DNA of 64,000 bases, taken from positions 73,643,622 to 73,707,621 of the forward strand of contig OY282606.1 in the NCBI GenBank assembly GCA_958298945.1. The letters are read 5' to 3'. Source of the DNA: Atherix ibis. Its lineage: Eukaryota > Arthropoda > Insecta > Diptera > Athericidae. The position numbers and the translations under genes are program-made. Below the pieces are notes generated by a model. The model did not search any database and was not told where the DNA came from. It was given only the letters and a program-made list of their open reading frames with translations. Positions 36,940 to 48,716 of the stretch are shown piece by piece; position 1 is the stretch's first letter, and the number at the start of each line of letters is the position of its first letter.

Positions 36940-38157
36940 TCCCCCTTTTTTTTTAAAAAAAAAAACCATAAAGCAAGAAAACGAAATCTAAGCAAAAATT
37001 CGACAGAGAAAAAAAATTGGCAACATTAAAGTAGAAAATAATTTTTTTCAAATATGGACTAAACTCCAAGAAAACAATTTAAATTAAATTAATTGAAATA
37101 AGTTAATCAGAAGATATAACAAAACTTATCGTAAAATAATTGATAAGAAAAATTTTGAAAAAAAAACAAAAAAAAATTGTTAATTTCGATTAAATAAAAT
37201 TATTAAAAAATAATAAAGTGTTAAAAACGAAAAATACTGAATCGTTGTTCGAACTCGCGATGTGGTGTGATGTTGTTTTGCCTAGTTTTGCCAAGTTGTC
37301 GTGTAGCTGTGTTGCTGTCTAGTGTCTGTTAATGCTATCCCCCCTCTCCCCATTCTTTAGAAAGCATTTAAATGCAATTCAAATGCGATGTCGGCCACAA
37401 AAAGTAGTTCACCAAAAACTGAAGTGCGACTGTGCGATTTGAAATGTCGTTGATGTCGTTGCCGTTGTCGCCGTCAGCCTACGCCCTAAACTCATTAAAG
37501 TCTTCCTACCTGTTGTGCATACTTATGCGCGCCCACCTACCTACCGACTTTGTACAACTATTATTGGAGGTACCTTTTTCAGTTATGCCCACAATTCAAA
37601 AAAAAAAACATCGAAAATGGAAAGAAAATTAAACAAATTTTTTTTAGATCCAAATCAAAATCAACTGAAAAAATATGACAAACAAATTCGAATGAAGAGA
37701 AAATATCGAAAAGAAAATTTCAAAATGTAATGAAGAGAAAATACGGATAAAAATACTTGACGATTGAGCAAAAAACTGAAAAGAATCGAAAATAATATTT
37801 TTTTTCTTATTGTTTCTTTCCTATTTATTATTTTAAGCAAGAATACAAACACAATCAAATAAAAATGGAACTCTTATAAACAAATGCAGGGTCCGATTAA
37901 TCCAAATATCTTATTTATCAAGAGTAAAGTTTTCTTTTTTTTATAGAAAAAAAATTAACTTGCTATTATCGAGTGGATCCGAACCATTGCTAGCGAATAT
38001 TTTAATGAAAAAAAAACGCAAGTAGATTCTTTTATGACCCAAGCGGCTTCGAGGGACGGAGTAAAAGATTTTTCCGGTTTATCAATAGACTCTCACTCAA
38101 CTCGCCAAATTTATTTCAATTTTTTTTAGAATCCTTTTTCTCCTTTTAGACTATAAG
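36940..38157. other. A+T-rich to mixed sequence, no gene recognised
   Basis: A/T tracts run to 37240. A balanced block at 37240-37580 (GTTGATGTCGTTGCCGTTGTCG near 37450) holds short unrecognised frames, and A-rich sequence follows. The block 37980-38100 is unique and unrecognised. Confidence 0.45.
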
Positions 38158-38828
38158 CACTATATTCCTTCATCTTCTCGGAGCACTCTACTGCTTCTAG
38201 GAGCACTATCTCCCTCACCACTGCTAAGTCGATCTTACCGTAGACATATACCGAGCACTATATCCGCTATCCTCCAAACATTATATGCGCTATCTTCTTC
38301 CAAGCACTATATCAGCTCACCTTCTCCGAGGACTATATTCACTATCTTCTCCAAGCACTATATAAGCTCGCCTGTTCCGAGCACTATATCCGCTATCTTC
38401 GTCCGAAAACTATATCCACTATCTTCCTCCAACCAGTATATCCGCTCTTTTCCGCCAACCAATATATCCGCTATCTTGCACCAATCACTATATAAGCTCA
38501 CCTGCTCCGAGCACTATATCCGCTATCTCGTCTGAGAACTATATCCGCTCACTTCCGCGAACCACTATATACCCTCACTTCCGCTGAGCACAATATCCGC
38601 TATCTTTTCCAAGGACTATATAAGCTCACCTGCTCTGAGCACTATGTTCGCTATCTTCCTCCAACCACTATATCCGCTCTTTTCTGCCAACCACTATGCC
38701 CGCTGACTTCCTCCGAGAACTATATCCGCTCTCTTTCACCACCCACTATATCCGCTCATTTCCTCCAAGCACTATATCCGCTATCTTCTTCCGAGAGCTT
38801 TATCCGCTCATTTTCTCCGAGCACTATA
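38158..38828. repeat. 26-bp minisatellite, about 25 copies
   Basis: The consensus unit is close to ACTATATCCGCTATCTTCCT plus CCAAGC. Units vary at a few positions, and a variant carries TATATAAG in place of TATATCCG. That variant starts at 38359, 38489 and 38617, about 130 bp apart, so the array has a higher-order period of five units. Divergence is greatest at both ends. There is no coding frame. Confidence 0.9.
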
Positions 38829-39066
38829 ATTTAAAACTTTTCATCAAAATTCTTTTGGCATTTTATATGAGAATTCGTTTTTTGACATTTTCAGTTTCAA
38901 ATCTCTCATTTTCAATATGGCCGGTAAGGGTTTTTTGCCATTTTATTCATGAAAACATCCTTGACATTCCATTAGTATCAGCAACCAGACTACTTTGAGG
39001 ACAACATTTGTTTTGAAATAAAAATGAAATTAAATAAAAATTTCCAATAATTTTCTAATATGTAGA
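38829..39066. other. A+T-rich linker
   Basis: Separates the minisatellite from the DD41D relic. Nothing specific is seen. Confidence 0.5.
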
Positions 39067-39095
39067 TTATAAGAAATTCTGAATAATGATGAGGT

Positions 39096-39163
39096 TTATA
39101 TTATGCGACTTCTGGCAGGACTCGATTCTTTTTTCGAGTCCTGCCAGAAGTCGCATAATATAA
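39096..39163. repeat. Hairpin 1: perfect 29-bp inverted repeat, 10-nt loop
   Basis: Arms are 39096-39124 and 39135-39163. Each arm contains TGCGACTTCTGGCAGGACTC or its complement. It lies inside the transposase relic at 39067-39448. Confidence 0.95.
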
Positions 39164-39187
39164 AATTTTATTGAACTAAAACACTTA

Positions 39188-39306
39188 TGCGACTTCTGGC
39201 AGGACTCGATTCTTTTAAGGTAATTTTTGATGAATTTTTCGCATATTTCGGGCGAAAAATTCATCAAAAATTACCTTAAAAGAATCGAGTCCTGCCAGAA
39301 GTCGCA
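39188..39306. repeat. Hairpin 2: perfect 55-bp inverted repeat, 9-nt loop
   Basis: Arms are 39188-39242 and 39252-39306 and are exact reverse complements. The outer 21 bp of each arm are the same segment found in hairpin 1 (copies at 39104-39124, 39135-39155, 39188-39208 and 39286-39306). Perfect identity in an otherwise decayed relic points to recent formation or gene conversion. Confidence 0.95.
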
Positions 39307-39448
39307 AAGTCCTATAAAAAATCAATTTATCGCAAACAACGGTCGAACAACAGCCCGAACTAAAATTACGCATGCAGGAATTCTTTCGAGCAACCGACCC
39401 AATATTTATCATCTTGTGCGCCTTGTGGCGCAGTTTTGTTAAAACCAC

Positions 39449-42400
39449 ATACGGTCAAGAATAAAATCTTTAAGATCAGGCCAAAAAAAGTCGGTTAAAG
39501 TCCTTTAAGTTCAAAGAGCAATGACATATTCAGATCTAAATTGACAATCACTTCTATCGGGTACAGCGGCTTGTTTACAGTCACTTAGGGGTTTTCAGAG
39601 CCTCATTTATGGCAATTTTTGATTTTTCAGAACCGTAATCTCCTTTCAAAGCGTGAAAAAATAATTTCATTCTAAAATACGTGTATTGGACAAATTTTCT
39701 ATTTGAAATTGGGAAATTTCGAAATTGATATTGTAACCGTTTCGAAAATGGTGTAACTAAATTTTAACGTATCGTTTTTCAAATATCAACTTTTATTTTG
39801 AAGTATTTTTAGGAAGTCTCAAATAGAGAGCACATAAAAACTTATCCGAAAATATTGGAAAATTTTTTCTTTTTGAATTTTGTAAATTTCGAAATTTGAA
39901 AATGGATTTGTTTGAAAGCCGATGGAACAGGTGTTTTTTGTTTTGTTTTTCCTGTTATTTGCATAGATTTTCTGCTATATTGAAAAGTAAATCGTGAAGA
40001 ATGACGCCAGTTTAGAGAATTCAAAAATAACTAAAATACACTTTGGCTATTCAAGCATTTAGTTTCGACCCTGAGAATATTCTAAACACATGGAATTTAT
40101 TTTGAGGGAAGACACTCAAAAATTGGCCTATTGATAAAATTTTTTAATGAAGAATTTAATTGAGTTTCGAAATTGATTTGGAATATGATACAATTTTCTT
40201 TTGTCAGCGAACATATTTTTTATAATATTTTCGAAATCTGAATTCGAAATATCACTTGTTTCTGCATTAAATGCAATATAAAAAAAACGAATAAAAGACG
40301 AAAAATAAAAACTTTCGAATTGAATAAAAAGCAAAAATTGTTTGTGTTAGTTTTAAATTTTTTTTTTGCATTTATTTGAAATTTAAATATTTCTATTTGT
40401 GCTGGAAGTCAAAAATGTATCGGATTGGGAGTCGGCTTTCGATCAGCCCGCCATACCGTCACTCATTCATTCACTGAACAGATCAGGGCGTTTTATGGTA
40501 ATCGCATTGCCCATATTGAATACTAAATGACAGGAAGAGTGTACCATTTACAGACTCATAGCATATGGTTCGGACCATATGCGTTTACACAAGATTTTTA
40601 TGCCATCGTCGTACGTTTGTTTACTGCTAAAATGAATAAACTAACAACAAACTAAAATATCAATGGAAAAAAAAATATTTAAGTAAATTAGAATACAACT
40701 AAAACCAAAACCAAAAATTGTAGAAGAAAAACAATAGTATCGCTCTGTGGTGTATGGATGAGTGGGTGGATGGATGGGCGAACGGGCGGCGCAAACGGAT
40801 GGACGGTGGGAGCGACAGCCATCAAAATAGGCGAACGGAATCGAATTTAATAAATTGATCTTCTGCTCCTCGTCTGGCCGGTTGGTGTCACTACTTCCGG
40901 TGGATATGTTATAGTTCGCATACCATTTATTGTTTTCATTGTAATGAGTTGATGGATGGATGGACAATTGAAAATATTTGTCAGCAACTTTGGAATATTT
41001 TCTTATTGTGAATACGTACGTCCAGAGGGGAACAGGAAGGGATGCTGCGAGTAGATTTGTAATAGAGTATTCTCTTTGTAAGAGAGTATTCAAAAACAGT
41101 GAACGCCACCCTATCGTTAATTGGATGAATTACTAAACCTATACAACAATTCAACGCCATCTGGCTTTATTTTTATAACATACAAAAAATGGAAAAGTGA
41201 GGAACAAATCTAATTTCGATAAGGTAATAATTTTTTGCTGCCTGAATAAAACCTGCTGGAAGTTTTTATTGAATCGAACCAATACCACAGCAGCAGATAC
41301 TGTTAATAAAATCAATACTATAAATTTCGTTATATTCATCTTAGATGAACCTGTGATGACGATTCCTAACCGTCTGTAATGTTAGCATTACGGGATCAGA
41401 AATACTGTAAAGTATTTTACTTGGTGATGAATGTAGCCAGTGGGAGACGGTATATTTACGTCAGAATACTGCTAGCAAACGGAGGATAAGTAGAGACAGA
41501 GAGTACCATTGGAGAGCTTGGAATTTTCTACTAAATTAGCTAAACAAAACTTTAAAGTATAGATCGCTGTGCTCATACAAACGTTCCCATTCAATCAACA
41601 TCAGCGACCGAATAGGCGAAACATTTCCTGTTTACAGTTTGAACTTGCCATAGACTGTGGCTGTTGAAATGCAGTTTTTGTATTGAGCGTCGAGTGCAAT
41701 TGCGATGCCAAACGGGAAGGTGAACGGATGGTATTTGCGCATATTGGCGACCCCCATAGTCAGCCGCCCATTTGAATACATTTAAAAGCTGGCTACCCGC
41801 GGTACAACAATTGCAAGCCAAAGCAGTAAGCAAATAGCAACGAGTGGGCGCAAACGTATTGAAGTGGATTCATTGGATCTTATTTCGATTCGATCGTACT
41901 GCGTTCCCAGAGGAACGGAGGGATACGGAATCTGGACGCATCTATGTCGATTGCCTCTCATCCACTGTTGAGATGTTATCTCTACGTCCACGAATCTATA
42001 TCGTCCCCTCTGCAACTGCTGTGCTCACATATGTCGAACATGTTTTGCAAATTTGATGGGGGCTTGTCTGTACTGAGGCGTAGTACGTTAATTGGTGGCG
42101 CGGCGGAATGAACGTATATGCAAATATGGAAATCCACTGAATTTTTCTGCAGAGGCATTGCAGGCTGAATGCCGCGAACGAAGCGTGTTGAACTCTTGAT
42201 CGTCGTGGTGGGATGACAAGCAAACAAAATTCATCAAATCGATCCATAAAGAGTTGATATTTGAGATGTTGATTGAAAATATCAGCTTTTCCTCATTGCA
42301 GTTTTCGAAAACTTGGTGTATTTAATTCTTCGGCGAATTATCTTAGAAACTTATTTATTAATGCCTAGTCTTTTAGTAGTCCAAACGAGAAAAACGATCC

Positions 42401-43124
42401 AAAAACTATGCTCAGAATTGCGATCAATTGGATTTTCTTTTTGAATTTCGTTATTTTTCAAAAAAATATATCAAAAAAAGTAAAGACATGAAAGCGTCTG
42501 GAACTTGCAGTTCAACTGCAGAGCTTCTCTTAACAAAATCTGGATCCATTAATTAATCTGAGTGATCTGCGCCCAGTAATTAAACTAATTTAGTCACAAG
42601 ATCAATCTTGGGTATCTTCAATGACGAACTTTGTTTATTTGTTGTAAAGTCTCTGAGGCAAGAGCCAGAAGCTATTCTATAGCGCCACGACCATGAGGCC
42701 ATTTGATGACTTTATGTTACGTGTGAGTTAGCGTTGCCACTTTTTATAATAAAACTGGTCGATAGTTAATTGCGGAGACCAATTAGAAGTTGTTATATTT
42801 TATGGAGTATGTTCGGTTATTTTAGAAAGATAAAGAGAGGATTTGGAAAAGGAGGCCTATTCGATAATAAATTCTGGGTTAAAGGATATTCATTTTAAAT
42901 ATGCGGAATGGTGAGTTCAATGCGACAGGTATGGTATGAAGGATGAGGTTAAGTACCGAAGAGGAAATCATTGGTAAGTGCAGTATGCCCAGTCTCAATT
43001 CTGAGAAGTTTCTTTGTCCCAAATTTCGCAATGGTTGTTGAAAAGACTGGCTCCCCAATGTTTGGCAAATGTGTGGAAGGAATTCTACGCATGGCTAAAG
43101 GTTTTAAAAGGTCAGTAGGTTAGG
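39449..43124. other. Mixed unique sequence, no gene recognised
   Basis: A/T-rich DNA with TTCGAAA words runs to 40400. From 40400 to 42300 composition is more balanced. A near-palindrome GCATATGGTTCGGACCATAT lies at 40561. The minus frame 40641-41093 (150 codons) and the stacked short frames at 41591-42256 on both strands have no domain signature. AACGCCATCT occurs at 41153-41162. The block 42480-43120 may be decayed retroelement sequence belonging with the RNase H remnant, but I cannot show it. Confidence 0.4.
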
Positions 43125-43524
43125 CTAGTTTACAATTTCAGTGGAAACAGTACGGTGCCGAGCCTTCCTGGCCAGCTCATTGCCTAGGATACCAACATAA
43201 TCAGGAATCACATGCAATTCGAAGCTTCGATTATTTAATAGACTCCGACGAATCCCGTTGAGCACCGGGTCATTTAACGGTCTACGAATTGCATCCAAGG
43301 CTGAAAGACTGTTGGTGAAAATATTTACGCTGCGATGTTTGGGGAGTCTTAACTGCCCTCCTAATTGCCCACAGTTCACAATAGAAAAGGAGAACTTCTA
43401 TTAGGTAGGATTCCACACTTGATATCATGATGTTAATTGCCAAGTTGGGTAAATGCAAAGAATGTTTTGTGGTCATCGTGGAATCACAGAATTGTGGAGC
43501 CACCCAATCCATCCAACGATTCAA
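43125..43524 (-). pseudogene. Non-LTR retrotransposon RNase H remnant
   Basis: Two overlapping minus-strand frames make one eroded RNase H domain. The upstream piece SYLIEVLLFYCELWAIRRAV matches the Glu-containing helix of the fold (family type FQAE..AI..A). The downstream piece VNIFTNSLSALDAIR matches the FTDSQSAL motif with the catalytic Asp changed to Asn. HVIPDYVGILGNELARKAR matches VPGHSGIPGNE.AD.LAR with the catalytic His replaced by Tyr. In non-LTR elements this domain lies downstream of reverse transcriptase, which is not recognisable here. The element is dead; its clade (I, R1 or LOA type) is not resolved. Confidence 0.75.
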
Positions 43525-44424
43525 AGGAAGTTTCCTATATGTAGATGGATTGGTGTTTGTCTATTTGGTTCTACTTAGTGTCGTAGGCATCCGAAACAAG
43601 GACCAAACTTCTTCGCTTAATAAAGCCCATTGCCAGATAGTCAGGAGATTTTCAGATTTCTTATATTCTTCTACAAACACTGATAGAGTATCTAGAAAAC
43701 TATTAGTAACTGTCTAAATCTGACGAGTATTATAACAGGAATAATCAAATAGCTCTGAAAATGGTGGTAAATTTTCTTACAAAGAATTTTGGAGAGTGTG
43801 GAGATATTTATTCTGAATGCCAAACTTTGGTCATAATCAATTCATTGTTCTTATAGACTTTGTGAATAATATTTTGTTAAAAAGGAAACTGCAAAAAATT
43901 AACAAAATGTGGAGACTTAGCAATTTTTTACATTATTTTCAAATTATTAACTGTTACCACAAAAAGGGTTCGATTGCGGAGACACTCTTTAAAAAGTTTA
44001 GAAATTCAAAATCTCTACACAATTCGTAATTTTTTATGTTATGAAAATATATTCGGACGTAGAAATTATAAGAAATATTTCGTTAAATTAAGAAGTTTGT
44101 GTAGTTTTTTTTCCAAATGATTCAAAGTCTACAAATCTACAAAATTCTAAAATTTTCGCCGATAAAATTTACTTTTCTACTTGTGCAATAGGTAATTTTA
44201 AAGATTTTGGAAGACTTTTTTTTTTGGTTTATATGAAATTTATTGGAATATATTTTTCCAATTTTTATAAATTTGTTTGGTGTAAATGAAATTTATTGGA
44301 ATATATTTTCTGAGGCGCAAAAGTCTACACAAAACGTCTTGATTCTCTCCAAGGAGTACAGAGATTACGTGTATGAAAAATCCGTTATTTTTTTAACTAT
44401 TCCAAATTTGATAGTTTCTGCACT
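43525..44424. other. Mixed sequence, possible retroelement debris
   Basis: No further protein motif was recognised beside the RNase H remnant. A 24-bp direct repeat ATGAAATTTATTGGAATATA... starts at 44233 and again at 44286. Confidence 0.35.
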
Positions 44425-44890
44425 TTATCTAAGCATTTCTGGGGCAATAATTAACAAAAGTTCAAATTGCAATTTGCCTTCTCCAATCGAATAAGTAATC
44501 GGAGTCGCAGTCATGATCGATATCCGTTGGCGGTATTCTGGGTGGTGTTTTTGAATTTTTTTTTTTAGAGCTTTCGTCAACATCATTGAAACTACCAAGT
44601 TGTCAACGTCTTGAATGCAGAACGAAAAAATATTGAGTGCATTTACGATTAAGGTAAGTTGCTCGATACGATGGCACGTGGGTTGGAGGAATGCCCCCAC
44701 ATTGACTGGTTGGGTTTGCTGTACTCGAAAACTTGTCGCACATTCTCCCAACTTTGGGTTCATTGCGATTCAAAAACTTTGCGCTCACACCAGGTCCGTC
44801 CGACATAGACGATTTCTTATTCAAAAACGACAACGGCAACAAAATATGAAAAATATTGAATATGGAAAATCTAAAATAAGAAGAGAACAT
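44425..44890 (-). other. Unrecognised minus-strand open frames (overlapping pair)
   Basis: Two overlapping minus frames (44603-44890, 95 codons, and 44425-44763, 112 codons) cover 466 bp with more even composition than the flanks. The first includes KFLNRNEPKVGRM and GGIPPTHVPSYRAT. The second includes QLTLIVNALNIFSFCIQDVD and PEYRQRISI. The amino-acid mix looks more protein-like than the chance frames elsewhere, and reading from one frame into the other would give a single eroded product. I cannot assign a family; a retroelement gag-like or host fragment is possible. Confidence 0.25.
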
Positions 44891-45524
44891 TTTTAATTAA
44901 TCAATTTGTTGGCCATATGTTCGCGGAATTGATAATATCTTTGGCAAAAGTGTATCGACAATTTTAAGTGGTCGGAATTTAGATGATACTTGCCGAGACC
45001 AATTCTCATGAAGGGAGATAAATCGTTAAAGATATTTTTAGAAGTTACGTTTTTATGCCTAGGAAATCCACTCTCATGTAAGTACTAAGGATAATTTATA
45101 AAAACTTTTAAGGAAATTTCAATTTTATGGAGTAAAGGTGACCAAATGAACATCTTAGAAATTCGTCAGGAAGCACCTGAAATGCCACCGGACATATTAA
45201 CTGTAATATGGAGGAGTACTCCCAGTAAATGTTCTGATTGCTGCCTACTCATTTTAAGACAAGTCCGTAAGGGTCTATAGACAATAATTTTCAGTTCAAA
45301 TTTTATAATTTGGGTTTAATTTTGGTTTCAAACCAATGATCAAAGTTTATACCGCCACAATCCTTTTTGAGGATATAAAAAAGCCCCGCTGATTCGATAG
45401 AAATTACACTTTCAGTGTGATTGGCTAAAAAAATGATCGTACATAAAAATTGGATCTGAATTTCGTTTGCAGGAAGAGGATTTTAAATGACACAACAAAT
45501 TTTTTAAAGATGTTAGGGAACGTG
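44891..45524. other. Mixed sequence, no gene recognised
   Basis: Balanced to A+T-rich DNA without recognisable frames, ends or repeats. Confidence 0.4.
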
Positions 45525-45660
45525 CTAAAGTAATTCTCCACAGCCCATATTAATAATAAAGTTATAAAATTTCAAATTCTAAAGTAATTCTCCACAGCCC
45601 ATATTAATAATAAAGTTATATTAATATTAATAATCTTATAAAATTTCAAATTCAATTCTT
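45525..45660. repeat. Short direct duplication (42 bp, 54 bp apart)
   Basis: CTAAAGTAATTCTCCACAGC... occurs at 45525-45566 and 45579-45620, each followed by AAATTTCAAATTC. In the second copy a TTAATATTAATAATCTTAT insertion precedes that tail. Confidence 0.9.
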
Positions 45661-47535
45661 ATAACCACGTAGTCCCCCGTCACTCAAAGATTTTTTCCTA
45701 TTCTTCTCTAACATAATTTCAATTAATTTAAAGAATTTTCATATTTTTTAAATAATTGCATACGACTTACTCCAAGTTTTAATAGAAATCTTTGCGACTG
45801 AAAAGAAAAAAGAAAAAAAATTAAGAAAAATTATTTAAAAAAAAACAGAAAATTTTTAAATTAAAAAAAAAAAAATTGTTCTATTCCAGCAATGAAGCAA
45901 AAAGTTAAAGGTAGCTAGTGTAAGGGGTGGAGAGAGATAGAGAGAAGGAGAGAGGGTCATGTACGATATTGTTTTGTAAATGAAACAATTTCAGTGAAAA
46001 TTGACACCGATTCAGCTGGAATTGGAGACTTTGGTCTGTGGCCTATGTTCTGTTAGAATACCATCATTTGTTGGGCGCGGAGGTGACAACTAGAAGGCGG
46101 GTAATAATGGTGCTGCCAATTGTTATGGCAATGGCTATAGTGAGTGTGCGGATCCAATCTATTATCATGTGCACTTGGCAACAGAAATTTACTGTGAATA
46201 CGAGATTGATACGCATCGTGATCACGCACCACGCTGCCGGATTTAAGGGGTTTAAACGAGAAGAGAACGGAAGAGAGTGAGAGAGAGAGAGTCTATGCGT
46301 TTAGTATGGCAGAAAATTTGGTCAACCAACATTCGCGGAAGAATTTATTATCGGTGAGCTGCGGAGGCATGAAATCACCGGATATCCGTTTCGCTTAACG
46401 TTTGTCGTGCAGAGGTACCAAAGTACGTGTGTGCATTCTAATAAAACAGCCGGCAAATTGAATATCACATCAACTACCATATACGATCTCATCCTCTGTT
46501 ATGACTTCCTATCCTTCGTTCTCACTCTTACTCTCTTATTGATCGATCGGTAGAAGTAAAATATTCCTTGATAGAATGGTGGGGTATTTCTAGTTTCCAA
46601 TAAATTTACAATATTAATTTGTCAATATTGAGAATTTGTGGGAAACAAGAAATCCCTTCTAGTGTCTACTTTGTTAATTGCTCTTACTTTGTTTACGGTT
46701 TTTGTTTTTAAGAAAATCATATTGAGTAAATCTTACAAAATTAAGGTATATTAAGATCTCCGATGTCTTGAAAAAATGTTGCTGACCAGTAAAACATAAT
46801 TGAAAACTTCTTCTATAAGTGCAGCTAGTTACGACTATATTTAAAGCCATAAAAGTTTAATAATTAATAATAACAGCCGCAATGATTTTATGGAAAATTT
46901 TATTAAACATATTTAAGATGAAAAAGCCCGGCAAAAATATAATATATGGAAAAAAAAAATGTAAAAATAGGGGAAAATCACCCTTTAAAAAGAAAACAAG
47001 TATAAATATTGGAAAATTTTTAAAAAAAAGAAATGTTACAAAAATCGAAAACATCTAAAAAACAGGAAAAATGTTCGACAAAAAAAAACTGATGACAAGG
47101 TAAGAAATTCTAAAAAAAAAAAACTCGAAAAGGAGATATTCTGAAATAAATAAAAACTTCTGTAAAACTGTGAAAAATCTTGTTGTAAAAGTAAAAATGC
47201 CAAAAAAGGGAAGAAATCTAAAAGTAAAAAGTCAGAAAAGATAAATTTAGCAAGAAATGAGAAAAATCATAAATATGTCCTTTCGGAAAATGGGAAGAAA
47301 ACTAAAATAGGAGAAATACCAAACAAAAATTAAGTCTTAAAAAACGAGCACTCAAAAAAAAAATTTAATTAAGGGAAATTTGGGAAAAGTTAAAAATCTG
47401 CCAAAAAGAAAAAATCCCCAAAATGGGAAAAAACTGAGAAATGAATTTTCTGCGATCTTTGAGACCCTTTAAAAGTGTATGTATGACCTTCCAAATAATG
47501 TATTCTGAGAAACGATAACAATGCCACTATGTGTA
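45661..47535. other. Unique block then A-rich stretch, no gene recognised
   Basis: The block 45980-46550 has balanced composition and short GA-rich words (46272-46290). The + frame 46038-46280 has no domain signature. From 46860 to 47460 the + strand is A-rich, with loosely repeated GGGAAAA / AAAAATCTAAAA words. Confidence 0.4.
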
Positions 47536-47565
47536 TTAAGGCAATATGATAAGTCAGTGATAAAT
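47536..47565. repeat. mariner left TIR (30 bp)
   Basis: Pairs with 48685-48714, three mismatches, all in the outermost five bases. Confidence 0.88.
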
Positions 47566-47654
47566 CTGATATTTTTTAAAATTGATAAATATCTGTTCAT
47601 TAGTTTAGTTTTTCCAGCTATTGAAAGGAGACAACATTTGTGTTTTTTATTTAT

Positions 47655-48625
47655 ATGGAAAAAAGTAAATTTCGTGTGTTGATAAAACACTATTTTTTGA
47701 GTGCAAAAATCCAATATCTGAAATCAAAACAAAGCTTGAAAAGTATAATGAAGACGCCACACCATCGTATGGAATAATTCTGAACTGATTTGCAGATTTC
47801 ATTGTAGACTCATATGAGCACAAAGGACGCCGCTGATTACCCAGGACATCCAATTTAGGTCATCACCGAAGAAACCATTAATAAAAGTCATGATATCATT
47901 TTAAAAGACCGTTAAATGGAAGTATGTGTGAAAGCTGACATGGTAAAAATCTCCAAAGTTATATCCAAAATTTGATGTAAGATGTAACCAACATCTTACA
48001 TCAAATTTTGGATATAAGAAAGTTATCGACGAGATTCGTGCTACCTTTGTTAAAATCTGACATTTTAAAGAGTAAAATTAACGTCGGTTTACACGTGTTA
48101 AAGAAACATAAATTTTCACCCTTACATACCAGAAACGAAAATTCAGTCAAATCAGTGCACCGAAGAATTCCAAAACGGTTCTATCTGCACTAAAAGTAAT
48201 GGCTACTGTTATCTGGAATCCAATCTTTATCAACTATCTTGAAAAAGGTAAAACAAGAACAGAGCGGTATTATACAGCATTATAAGACCAGTTAAATAAT
48301 CAGATCAAGAAAAAAATACCGCATTTGCCAAAGAAAAAAGTTCTGTTTAATAACGACAATGCACCTGCACATCCATCCGCCATTCTAACAACAAAATAAG
48401 GGGACTTACAATATGAATTGCTTCCCCACTCACCTTTTTCTACAGATTTGCCACTCTCTGACTTTTTCCTGTTTCCAAAGATGAAAAAAATATCTTGGTA
48501 GAATTAAATTTGCGTCAAATTCAAATTCTGAATTCTTAGCCGAAAATGGGGCCTATTTTACAGAGTTCAACAAATCGTACTACACGGAAAGTATACAAAA
48601 TTTGGAATATCGTTGGAGGAAGTGA
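47655..48625 (+). pseudogene. irritans-like mariner transposase pseudogene
   Basis: It begins MEKSKFRVLIKHYFL at ATG 47655, the usual start of this lineage. It passes through a PGHPI*VITEETINKSHDII piece, then DIRKLSTRFVLPLL (from 48011), YIPETKIQSNQ, INYLEKGKTRTERYY, and the second catalytic block KKKVLFNNDNAPAH. After one stop it reads YELLPHSPFSTDLPLSDFF, which keeps the third Asp exactly 34 residues on (D34D). The tail AYFTEFNKSYYTESIQNLEY leads to a stop at 48623-48625. The first catalytic block (TVDETW type) is missing. Several frame changes are present, and a 27-bp hairpin interrupts the DNA-binding region. Confidence 0.9.
47959..48017. repeat. Hairpin: perfect 27-bp inverted repeat, 5-nt loop
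   Basis: Arms 47959-47985 and 47991-48017 are exact reverse complements, centred on AACCA. The hairpin lies in the transposase pseudogene, just before the DIRKLSTRF segment. Its right arm continues the normal order, so the left arm appears to be an inverted copy. Confidence 0.95.
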
Positions 48626-48684
48626 TCGAGCTAAAAGTTAAAAAATAAATCAAATTTTTGTTGAATAAATTAATGTTTTATTAC

Positions 48685-48714
48685 ATTTATCACTGACTTA
48701 TCATATTGCATTCG
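48685..48714. repeat. mariner right TIR (30 bp)
   Basis: Reverse complement of 47536-47565 at 27 of 30 positions. TA duplication at 48715-48716. Confidence 0.88.
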
Positions 48715-48716
48715 TA

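Larger units (their letters stand above)
39067..39448 (-). pseudogene. DD41D mariner transposase relic, scrambled by inverted duplications
   Basis: On the minus strand the C-terminal part reads EICEKFIKNYLKRIESCQKS and, after an interruption, a second copy KRIESCQKSHNINLIIIQNF, where the family ends in a CQ.SRGGHLNDIIF-type tail. Upstream frames (39215-39448) contain pieces in the right order for the FQQDGATSHTA and SCDLTPLDFF blocks, but badly decayed. The coding segment for RIESCQKS occurs four times in alternating orientation, forming two hairpins. It is of the same group as the relics at 33 and 56-58 kb. Confidence 0.75.
47536..48714 (+). mobile_element. mariner relic (1,179 bp) with diverged TIRs
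   Basis: The ends TTAAGGCAATATGATAAGTC and, reversed, CGAATGCAATATGATAAGTC continue as an exact match through CAGTGATAAAT. In all 27 of 30 terminal bases match, and the inner 25 are identical (47541-47565 with 48685-48709). TA lies outside both ends (47534-47535 and 48715-48716). Inside is a + strand irritans-like mariner transposase remnant. Size is close to a full element, but the transposase is broken. Confidence 0.9.

Noticed and set aside
38158..38828. Minisatellite considered as a CRISPR-like array
   Set aside because: Repeats are directly adjacent 26-bp units with no unique spacers, in a eukaryotic context.
40641..41093. 150-codon minus-strand frame
   Set aside because: No recognisable domain, no splice or start context, and composition like neighbouring non-coding DNA.
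41591..42256. Stack of short open frames on both strands, considered as a gene
   Set aside because: Frames of 70-80 codons on both strands with equal claims, and none with a domain or conserved motif. Expected by chance in balanced DNA.
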